Shown here: positions 33,232 through 39,034 of the stretch, piece after piece
Layout: each line of letters opens with the position of its first letter
How positions within the stretch are numbered: position 1 is the first letter of the stretch
Assembly: GCA_964598255.1 (NCBI GenBank)
Contig: CAZRBA010000132.1
Span: forward strand, 1 to 39,034
Source: Caldithrix sp964598255
GTDB lineage: Bacteria; Calditrichota; Calditrichia; Calditrichales; Calditrichaceae
Reading direction: 5' to 3'
Length of the DNA stretch: 39,034 nt
Notes under the pieces: model-generated
The model's input: only the letters and a program-made list of their open reading frames with translations
Database searches by the model: none
What the model was told of the DNA's origin: nothing
Position numbers and translations under genes: made by a program

Positions 33232-34494
33232 ATGAAACGCATGGCCAAATGGTTGTTGCTTTTGTTTTTTTTAGTAAACGGCGTTTGGGCGCAGTACATT
33301 TTAATTCCCATGGATCTGAGCCAGACCGACCATTTAAAAGCGTATGGCATTGCTTATTGGGTGCTTAAGCAGGGAATAAATGTGGAATGGTTGCTCAACT
33401 ATCGCGGCGGTTCTTTTTTATTTACGGATACCAAAGGATTCCGTGACGAATGTACGTTGCGAGGTGTCCGTTATGAACTGAAAAACGGAGCTCAGGTCAA
33501 TAAAATTTACGCCGAGATAGAGAACAATAACATGGATCGTGTGTTGTTGGAGAAGGCCCCGAAAATCGCCGTTTATACACCGCCCACTTCCTTGCCCTGG
33601 GATGATGCGGTTACGCTGGCATTGGATTATGCGGAGATTAAATACGATAAGGTTTATGATAAGGAAGTATTGGACGGTAAATTGGCAAATTACGATTGGC
33701 TGCATTTGCATCACGAAGACTTTACGGGGCAATATGGTAAATTTTGGGCGGCTTTTCACAATCAACCATGGTACATACGGCAGCAAATGGAAGCCGAAAA
33801 GTTGGCGCATGAATTGGGCTTTAAAAAGGTCAGCAAAGAAAAGGCGGCTGTTGCGGTGGAAATAAGGCGTTTTGTGGTGAACGGCGGATTTTTATTTGCC
33901 ATGTGTTCGGCCACGGATGCCTTGGATATTGCTCTGGCTGCCCAGCACACGGATATTTGTGATGCGGTTTTCGACGGAGACGGCATCGACCCGGATTACC
34001 AAAAGAAGTTAGATTACAGTCAATGTTTTGCTTTTCAAAATTTTAAGTTGATTACCGATCCTTCGATTTACGAATTTTCAAATATCGATGTGCCACCCAG
34101 TTACATGCCGCGGGTGCGTGATCCGGAATCGGACTATTTTACTTTGTTCGAATTTTCGGCCAAATACGATCCCGTACCTACCATGCTCACGCAGGATCAT
34201 GTGAATGTGATTAAAGGGTTTATGGGGCAAACGACTATGTTTCGTGAAGAATTAATTAAGCCCAATGTAACGATTATGGGTAAAATCGAAGGTACGGACG
34301 AGGTAAAATACATTCACGGAAACGTAGGCAAGGGAACGTTTACCTTTTACGGGGGTCATGATCCGGAAGATTACACACATCGGGTGGGCGATCCGCCGAC
34401 GGATTTGAGTTTGCATAAGAATTCGCCTGGCTATCGTTTGATCTTAAATAATGTTTTGTTTCCGGCGGCAAAAAAGAAAAAGCTGAAAACATGA
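33232..34494 (+). CDS. Exported conserved protein of unknown function ('asparagine synthetase B-like')
   Basis: 420 residues, signal peptide MKRMAKWLLLLFFLVNGVWA with likely cleavage at VWA-Q. The mature protein begins YILIPMDLSQTDHLKAYGIAYWVL and contains LLNYRGGSFL, KIAVYTPP, YDWLHLHHEDFTGQYG, FVVNGGFLFAMCSATDALD and a C-terminal YIHGNVGKGTFTFYGGHDPED. The layout (an IAVYTPP strand followed later by GGFLFAMCSA) suggests a glutamine-amidotransferase-like or ThuA-like alpha/beta fold. From memory, homologues in Bacteroidota are sometimes labelled asparagine synthetase B; no N-terminal nucleophile Cys or ATP-site motif of that enzyme is visible, so that name should not be trusted. The gene directly abuts the TPR gene. 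Confidence 0.7.
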   Translation: MKRMAKWLLLLFFLVNGVWAQYILIPMDLSQTDHLKAYGIAYWVLKQGINVEWLLNYRGGSFLFTDTKGFRDECTLRGVRYELKNGAQVNKIYAEIENNNMDRVLLEKAPKIAVYTPPTSLPWDDAVTLALDYAEIKYDKVYDKEVLDGKLANYDWLHLHHEDFTGQYGKFWAAFHNQPWYIRQQMEAEKLAHELGFKKVSKEKAAVAVEIRRFVVNGGFLFAMCSATDALDIALAAQHTDICDAVFDGDGIDPDYQKKLDYSQCFAFQNFKLITDPSIYEFSNIDVPPSYMPRVRDPESDYFTLFEFSAKYDPVPTMLTQDHVNVIKGFMGQTTMFREELIKPNVTIMGKIEGTDEVKYIHGNVGKGTFTFYGGHDPEDYTHRVGDPPTDLSLHKNSPGYRLILNNVLFPAAKKKKLKT

Positions 34495-34603
34495 AAAGAG
34501 TTTGGTAAATGGTTTGTTTTGCTTGCGTTTTAAGGAGAAACGGAATAAGTGGTTTTTCGTGATTGCATCGGGTTTAAATTTTGCCGTATCTCAATGTCTG
34601 TTT

Positions 34604-34633
34604 TTGTGTTTTACCTTAAATTTTTGGTATCAT
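34604..34633 (+). promoter_or_regulatory. Candidate promoter of yjbQ
   Basis: TTGTGT (34604-34609) and TATCAT (34628-34633) are 18 bases apart, about 70 bases before the start codon, in an otherwise empty 211-base gap. Confidence 0.35.
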
Positions 34634-34705
34634 GAATCGGGATAAACGCTGAGATGGAATTGTTTGTATTGCGGAGATTAACGTAATTCAAAAGGAGCGA
34701 TCGTA

Positions 34706-35101
34706 ATGAAAAAGTTGAACATTCGCACGGGAAGCAGAACCGAATTAACGGATATTACCGGAGCTGTTCAGCGAGCAGTGGATGAAAGCGGTGTGCAAAG
34801 TGGTGCGGTTACGGTTTTTGTGCCCCACACAACGGCGGCAGTAACCATTAACGAAAATGCGGATCCGTCCGTAAAGCGTGACATGCTGTTCGAAATTAAT
34901 AAAGTTATTCCGTTCGATGATGATTATCATCATCTGGAAGGCAACTCAGCGGCGCATATCAAATCGTCGTTGTTCGGTTGTTCGGAAACGATTATTATCG
35001 AAAACGGTCGGTTGCAACTGGGCACGTGGCAGGGAATTTATTTTTGTGAATTCGATGGTCCGCGTCATCGTCAGGTGTGGCTGAAAATTATGGGGGAATA
35101 A
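34706..35101 (+). CDS. yjbQ: YjbQ family protein (UPF0047)
   Basis: 131 residues, normal for the family. Conserved features: VPHTTAAVTINENADP (about 40-55) and HLEGNSAAHIKSSLFGCSE (about 76-94), which bring the family's conserved histidines, and LGTWQGIYFCEFDGPRHRQVWL at the C-terminus. E. coli YjbQ shows weak thiamin phosphate synthase activity and can suppress thiE mutants, but the true substrate is not settled. A strong AAAAGGAG site precedes the ATG. No thiamine gene or TPP riboswitch is nearby. Confidence 0.93.
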   Translation: MKKLNIRTGSRTELTDITGAVQRAVDESGVQSGAVTVFVPHTTAAVTINENADPSVKRDMLFEINKVIPFDDDYHHLEGNSAAHIKSSLFGCSETIIIENGRLQLGTWQGIYFCEFDGPRHRQVWLKIMGE

Positions 35102-35172
35102 GTGCGTTTTGGGCTTGCTGTTAAATGGGATAAAACGTATTTTATTTTAAAAAAAGAACAAAGGATTCGATT

Positions 35173-36723
35173 ATGTTGGATGAAATTATTGATGTTTTTA
35201 TTGATCGCATTCGTGGGAAAGTGCTCAGCGATGAAAAAATGACTGTTGTGCCTCTGGCATATTTGATGACGTTAGATATTCCGCAATCCATAAAGCATTT
35301 TTTTGATCAGGAGGTGGAGCTTTGGATTCGTGAGGAAGAGGAAAAGTTTTCCAGTAGTGATCGTTTTAATTACGATTTACCCGAGATTCGTGTTTTAATC
35401 GATCAGATTTTTGATTTGCTGAAGCAAACCGCTCAGTTTAATCTTCCCAAATTTAATCAATTATTGGAACGTGCGGTAAAATTGCAAATGAATTTTGTTA
35501 TCGAACCGCATCGCACGTTAACACAGTTTTTGTTTAAAGATCGTCCGGTTATTTCGACCATTGAGGTTTATGATACGTTAAAATACTTTTTTCAATTTGA
35601 ATATTACAAAGAGGCCATTTCAGAGTATTTTAATACCAAGTATTTGAAGACGATTTCACAGGAACAGTTTGTTGAGCTGCTTAACCGCATTGATGACAAG
35701 GTATTCGGTGAAAATCGCGTGGAAATGACATTGAAAGCCCTGAAAACGATTATGAATTTTTTAAGCGAGGCGCAAGGAACAAAGGTGACGTCATTACCGG
35801 TTAATGTGCTTTACGCCGCTTTGCGTGATCGTAATTTGAATGATTTGGTGGAAAAGATTGAACAGGCACAAAAGGAGATTCAGTTAAGTGAGCTTTCGTT
35901 TGAGATGATCGAGAGTATTTTGTTCGGTCGGTTAAGTCAGCCCGAAGAGGCGCCGCTTGAAAAGGTCGATTTTGACCAGCTTGAAAGCATGGAGGAAGAA
36001 AATATTGAAGTTCCTGTAGATGATATTGACGTTGGAGAGGCGCCTTCCGAGGTAGCGATTCAAGAGGAATTAGCCGAAGATGAGGAAGATGAAGCGGAAG
36101 AAGAATATGAAGAAGAAACGGAACCGGAATTAAACTTTGAAGAGGATGTTCACGAAGAGGAGCTCGGTTCGGAAGAAAAGGAATTTGAACCCAAAGCTGG
36201 TGTGTCTGCTGCGGATGAATCTGTTCCCACTTATGAGCAAGAGCTTCCTCCGGCAGACTACGAAACGGCTACCGAGCCTACTGGGGAGGCGGAGCAAGAG
36301 GAGTCTCCGGCGTTTGAAGAAGAACCGCAAGAAGAATTTGCCGATACCTATGAGGAACCTGCCATTGAGGAACAAGCACCTAAAAAATCCCGTGTGGCAG
36401 ATGATCTGGCTGAGCATCTGGCACGACAAATTGCTTCCGAGGGTCCGCTTGAAGATTTGCACAATATGATTAAAGGGCGGACGCGTAAAAAAATCATTAA
36501 AAAGTTATTTAAGAAGAACGAGCAGGTATTTAACGAATTTTTGGACAAGCTGAATAAAATTCAAACATGGAAAGAAGCATCTCATTTTATTGATGATACA
36601 TTTTATGAAATGAATATTAATCCCTATTCCAAAGAAGCAATTTTGTTCAGTGATATTGTTTATATGCGTTACTTCCCCAAAGATAAATACATGGATCAGC
36701 ATTTGGAAGACGATCATTTTTAA
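35173..36723 (+). CDS. Uncharacterised protein with acidic linker
   Basis: 516 residues, not recognised. Three parts are visible. Residues 1-265 are a soluble, mostly helical region (MLDEIIDVFIDRIRGKVLSD, LPEIRVLIDQIFDLLKQ, TLKALKTIMNFLSEAQG). Residues about 266-405 are an extremely Glu/Asp-rich, low-complexity, presumably disordered segment with DEEDEAEEEYEEETEPE. Residues about 410-516 are a compact basic-to-helical domain (IKGRTRKKIIKKLFKKNEQ, then WKEASHFIDDTFYEMNINPYSKEAILFSDIVY). No signal peptide or membrane segment, so cytoplasmic. AAAGGA precedes the ATG. It stands 28 bases before the DUF2520 gene, so they probably share a transcript. The acidic linker suggests a tether between two binding domains, which is inference. 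Confidence 0.8.
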   Translation: MLDEIIDVFIDRIRGKVLSDEKMTVVPLAYLMTLDIPQSIKHFFDQEVELWIREEEEKFSSSDRFNYDLPEIRVLIDQIFDLLKQTAQFNLPKFNQLLERAVKLQMNFVIEPHRTLTQFLFKDRPVISTIEVYDTLKYFFQFEYYKEAISEYFNTKYLKTISQEQFVELLNRIDDKVFGENRVEMTLKALKTIMNFLSEAQGTKVTSLPVNVLYAALRDRNLNDLVEKIEQAQKEIQLSELSFEMIESILFGRLSQPEEAPLEKVDFDQLESMEEENIEVPVDDIDVGEAPSEVAIQEELAEDEEDEAEEEYEEETEPELNFEEDVHEEELGSEEKEFEPKAGVSAADESVPTYEQELPPADYETATEPTGEAEQEESPAFEEEPQEEFADTYEEPAIEEQAPKKSRVADDLAEHLARQIASEGPLEDLHNMIKGRTRKKIIKKLFKKNEQVFNEFLDKLNKIQTWKEASHFIDDTFYEMNINPYSKEAILFSDIVYMRYFPKDKYMDQHLEDDHF

Positions 36724-36751
36724 ATTTTCTAAGCGCTTGCGGAGCTGGTGA

Positions 36752-37615
36752 ATGCATCGTTTTTTAATTATCGGTTTTGGTAAATTGGGCAGTAGTTTGG
36801 GGCGCTTTTTGTTAAATGCCGGAAGCCGATCTTTGTTGGTGGTGGATTCGCAACCGTATCAAACGTTGTTTGGCAATGTGGTAGAACGGGATAAGTATTT
36901 TAATATGCTTAGCGAAGCAACGGTTGCGGATGCGTCGTTTATTTTTATTTGTACGAGCGACGATCATATTCCGTCTGTGGCCAAGCAGTTGTCGTCTTAC
37001 GAATTGAAAAATAAGTATATTGTACATACTTCTGGTGCTGTCGATGTACAGCCTCTTGTTTTTTTGCGCGAGCAAGGGGCTAAGGTTGGTAGTTTTCATC
37101 CTTTGCAAACCTTTAATGAAATGTTTTTATCGGCTGAACGTTGGCATTCCGTTTTTTGTACTTTTCAGGGCGATGGTTCCGTATTACGTGATTTGCGGAA
37201 AATATTCGATAAGGTAAATACGCAAATTATTGCCGTAACCGGTGCTCAAAAGCAGGCTGTTCATCTTGCGGCAACGATAACGGCTAATTTTCAGGCCGCT
37301 CTTTTTAGTTGGGCTACCGAAATTATCGGGCAATCTGGTCTGGAAGATTTTCCGGTGGGGAAAATGCTGGGGCCGTTAGTAAGGCAGGTTACGGAAAATG
37401 TTATTGAAAAACCGTTGCCTGCCATCCTTTCTGGGCCTTTACAACGCGGCGATTTACAAACAATTCGGCGACATGTGCAGTATTTACGGCAATCGAAGGA
37501 TGCGATGGCCTTGGAGCTTTATCGCCTGTTGTGCCTAAAGTTGTTACAAAATCGGCAATTTCCCATTAAAAATCGAAAGCAACTGCAAGATTATTTTGAT
37601 TCTTTGGAGAAATGA
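36752..37615 (+). CDS. Rossmann-fold protein with DUF2520 domain
   Basis: 287 residues. The N-terminus FLIIGFGKLGSSLGRFLLNAG is a dinucleotide-binding GxGxxG-type fold, and IFICTSDDHIPSVAKQL continues it. The conserved middle reads YIVHTSGAVDVQPL and GAKVGSFHPLQTF (SFHPLQTF is the family hallmark). The C-terminal half is the all-helical DUF2520 domain (HLAATITANFQAALFSWATEIIGQSG). The family resembles NADP-dependent dehydrogenases such as ketopantoate reductase-like enzymes, but its reaction is unknown. The stop overlaps the next start by four bases (ATGA), so it is translationally coupled to the PHP phosphatase. Confidence 0.85.
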   Translation: MHRFLIIGFGKLGSSLGRFLLNAGSRSLLVVDSQPYQTLFGNVVERDKYFNMLSEATVADASFIFICTSDDHIPSVAKQLSSYELKNKYIVHTSGAVDVQPLVFLREQGAKVGSFHPLQTFNEMFLSAERWHSVFCTFQGDGSVLRDLRKIFDKVNTQIIAVTGAQKQAVHLAATITANFQAALFSWATEIIGQSGLEDFPVGKMLGPLVRQVTENVIEKPLPAILSGPLQRGDLQTIRRHVQYLRQSKDAMALELYRLLCLKLLQNRQFPIKNRKQLQDYFDSLEK

Positions 37616-38412
37616 ATTTGCTTTGGAAAGAAGATTATCATATTCATACAAAACGGTGCAAACATGCTACGGGAGAGATGGAAGAATATGTTGAGCAAGC
37701 GATTAAAAGCGGTTTTAAAGAAATAGCTTTTACCGATCATATCCCGCTTCCCGATCGTTTTGATATTGCTCATCGCATGGATTTGTCTGAGCTGGAATCC
37801 TATGTTTCCGATGTGTACAGATTGCAACGGAGTTATTCGGAGATTAAAATTATTCTGGGTATTGAAGCGGACTTTATCGATGGGATGGAGAGGTATCTGG
37901 AAAACATTTTCATGTCTTTTCCTTTTGAAGTGCGTATTCTTTCGGTACATTTTTTGGCGCACTGGCCGGAAGGTAATTGGGTTTTTAAATATAATTTTCC
38001 GAATAAGTCTTTGCGTCAAATATACAGTGAGTATTTACAGTCGGTGAACAGAGGGATTGAAACGGGCTTTTTTAATATTGTGGGGCACTTGGATTTAATT
38101 AAACAACGGCATGTCTCGTTGTTGCGGGATAATGAAAACGAAGTGCGGGAGATCTTTAAGGGCGCCGCTGATAAAAAGATGGCCATTGAAATAAATACTT
38201 CGGGTCTTCGTAAGCCCATAAAGGAAACCTATCCTAATTTGGCGTTTTTGCCGCTGATTGCCGCATACGGTCTTCCTGTTACTTTGGGCTCTGACGCTCA
38301 TGCACCTGATCAGGTGGGGTTTGCGTTTGATGAGATCGGGGAAAAAGTTTTGCGTCAAAAGGGCCTGCATAAAGGGCGTGTTTTACACGGAAAAATAGAA
38401 AGTACCGTTTAA
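37612..38412 (+). CDS. PHP-family histidinol-phosphatase-like phosphoesterase
   Basis: 266 residues, normal for HisJ/HisK-type PHP phosphatases. Metal-site motifs: DYHIHTKRCKHATGEMEEYVEQA (residues 8-30), FTDHIPLPDRF, GIEADFIDGMERYLE, SVHFLAHW, NIVGHLDLIKQ, EINTSGLRKP and LGSDAHAPDQVGFAF. These contribute the His, Asp and Glu ligands of the tri-metal site. The likely reaction is hydrolysis of histidinol phosphate, but no other his gene is here, so another phosphate ester is possible. It overlaps the DUF2520 gene by four bases. Confidence 0.87.
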   Translation: MNLLWKEDYHIHTKRCKHATGEMEEYVEQAIKSGFKEIAFTDHIPLPDRFDIAHRMDLSELESYVSDVYRLQRSYSEIKIILGIEADFIDGMERYLENIFMSFPFEVRILSVHFLAHWPEGNWVFKYNFPNKSLRQIYSEYLQSVNRGIETGFFNIVGHLDLIKQRHVSLLRDNENEVREIFKGAADKKMAIEINTSGLRKPIKETYPNLAFLPLIAAYGLPVTLGSDAHAPDQVGFAFDEIGEKVLRQKGLHKGRVLHGKIESTV

Positions 38413-38454
38413 TTCGTGTTTTTTCCTGCCTGAGAAAAGGTGTGGCTGCTGGCT

Positions 38455-38712
38455 ATGTCTGCAACAAAAATAATATATGAAATAGTAGATGTTAAAACGT
38501 ATGACGGTTACAAACCGTCGGAACGACCGACAGGCTTTGCATATGAAGGGGTTGAACACCATGTGGTAGAGATTTTGGATCGCTGGTACGAAGCCAGCCG
38601 AATAGCCGGACGGCCTACATATGATTACTTTAAAGTGAGGAGCGATAAAGGGGGTGTTTACATTTTGCGTCACAATCGAATGCATGATGTGTGGTCGGTG
38701 CTTATAGGATGA
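38455..38712 (+). CDS. Small uncharacterised protein
   Basis: About 85 residues, soluble and beta-rich: KIIYEIVDVKTYDGY, GFAYEGVEHHVVEILDRWYEA, YDYFKVRSDKGGVYILRH, VWSVLIG. It resembles small families such as DUF6504 that pair a 'V.eIldrW' helix with strands; this is a pattern impression only. The frame begins with GTG at 38440. The ATG at 38455 is chosen, but the only purine-rich site (AAAAGG, 38435-38440) is 14 bases away, so the start is uncertain. It follows the PHP gene by 42 bases and is followed by two hairpins. Confidence 0.65.
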   Translation: MSATKIIYEIVDVKTYDGYKPSERPTGFAYEGVEHHVVEILDRWYEASRIAGRPTYDYFKVRSDKGGVYILRHNRMHDVWSVLIG

Positions 38713-38731
38713 AAATGGCGGTAAAATGAAA

Positions 38732-38794
38732 GTGGCGATTGATTGCTATCAATCGCCACCGGATGCGCTGCGGCTGATTGCGATCAGCCGCAGT
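38732..38794. repeat. Two adjacent perfect palindromes between convergent genes
   Basis: Stem 1: GTGGCGATTGAT (38732-38743) with ATCAATCGCCAC (38748-38759), loop TGCT. Stem 2: GCTGCGGCTGAT (38767-38778) with ATCAGCCGCAGT (38783-38794), loop TGCG, one G-U pair at the base. Both tops read GAT-TGCN-ATC. There is no U-tract after them on the plus strand. They sit between the plus-strand small gene and the minus-strand cysC and may serve as terminators for both, or be members of a repetitive palindrome family. Confidence 0.8.
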
Positions 38795-38812
38795 TCTGCG
38801 AAATAATAAAAT

Positions 38813-39034
38813 CTAAATAATCCCCTTCTCTCTCAAATAATCAATCACCATTTGCGCGCTTTCCTCCAGTGATAATTTGCTGGTATCGACCAGCAATTCC
38901 GGTTTCAGCGGTTCTTCGTACGGGGCGTCGATTCCGGTAAATTGTTTGATTTCTCCGGCCCGGGCTTTCTTGTACAGTCCTTTGGGATCGCGTTGTTCGG
39001 CCACCTCCAGCGGCACCTTAACAAACACTTCGAT
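38813..39034 (-). CDS. cysC: Adenylylsulfate (APS) kinase, C-terminal part, cut by the window edge
   Basis: The last 73 residues of a minus-strand gene continuing beyond 39034. The sequence starts IEVFVKVPLEVAEQRDPKGLYKKAR, then GEIKQFTGIDAPYEEPLKPEL and LVDTSKLSLEESAQMVIDYL. This matches the C-terminal part of APS kinase, which phosphorylates adenylylsulfate to PAPS in sulfate assimilation: DPKGLYKKAR and FTGIDAPYE.P are family signatures. The P-loop would lie outside the window. It could be a stand-alone CysC or the end of a CysN-CysC fusion. Confidence 0.92.
   Translation of the reverse strand: MEVFVKVPLEVAEQRDPKGLYKKARAGEIKQFTGIDAPYEEPLKPELLVDTSKLSLEESAQMVIDYLREKGII

Noticed and set aside
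34640..34690. Possible TPP riboswitch before yjbQ (a CTGAGATGG string)
   Set aside because: Only this short string matches; the second conserved TPP aptamer half is absent and yjbQ follows too closely for a full aptamer and expression platform.
36130..36469. Frames on both strands over the acidic linker of the 516-residue protein
   Set aside because: Artefacts of GAA/GAG-rich repeats in the linker; no independent start signal.
1..39034. CRISPR arrays, insertion sequences, integrases or phage genes
   Set aside because: No spaced direct repeats, transposase or integrase motifs were seen; the window is ordinary chromosome apart from the features listed.

Overview
The window reads as one chromosomal segment of a Gram-negative bacterium. 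It has a lipoprotein, signal-peptide proteins and an outer-membrane barrel remnant. The likely lineage is the Fibrobacterota-Chlorobiota-Bacteroidota neighbourhood, for example a Calditrichota-like organism. That placement is an inference from gene content (mitochondrial-type aconitase, the rho-rpmE-DUF1385-prfA order, paired TPR and exported 'asparagine synthetase B-like' genes) and not from a phylogeny. The clearest promoter, in front of rho, is a standard sigma-70 type (TTGACA, 17 bases, TATATT). Most genes have a Shine-Dalgarno sequence.

Layout. 1-2158: tRNA-Leu(CAG) with terminator, an NCS2/AzgA-type purine permease on the minus strand, and a structured upstream region. 2159-10186: central carbon metabolism on the plus strand, with two-subunit class I fumarase, class II fumarase, a 2-Cys peroxiredoxin and aconitase, interrupted by a minus-strand sfsA-trmJ pair. 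10187-11001: degenerate DNA with a frameshifted outer-membrane barrel fragment. 11002-17605 (minus): a membrane-anchored SPFH/band-7 protein followed by an 1851-residue protein. 17889-20163 (minus): an SH3-NlpC/P60 lipoprotein and a dipeptide epimerase with a twin-arginine-like signal, a peptidoglycan-peptide salvage pair. 20304-21263: exported TPR protein. 21302-27427 (minus): uppS, folC, rho, rpmE, DUF1385 and prfA. 27721-34494 (plus): lepA, lepB, hemW, an exported TPR protein and an exported protein of unknown function. 34706-38712 (plus): yjbQ, an acidic unknown protein, a DUF2520 Rossmann protein, a PHP-family histidinol-phosphatase-like protein and a small unknown protein. The right edge cuts a cysC-like adenylylsulfate kinase gene.

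The most unusual object is the 1851-residue protein. It joins a degenerate aminotransferase fold, a second aminotransferase fold with a complete PLP active site, and a diverged phosphoenolpyruvate-carboxylase-like region. If all parts work, one polypeptide could make oxaloacetate from PEP and pass it to an aminotransferase to give aspartate. This would fit next to the fumarase and aconitase genes, but the activity is inferred and some PEPC residues differ from the textbook enzyme.
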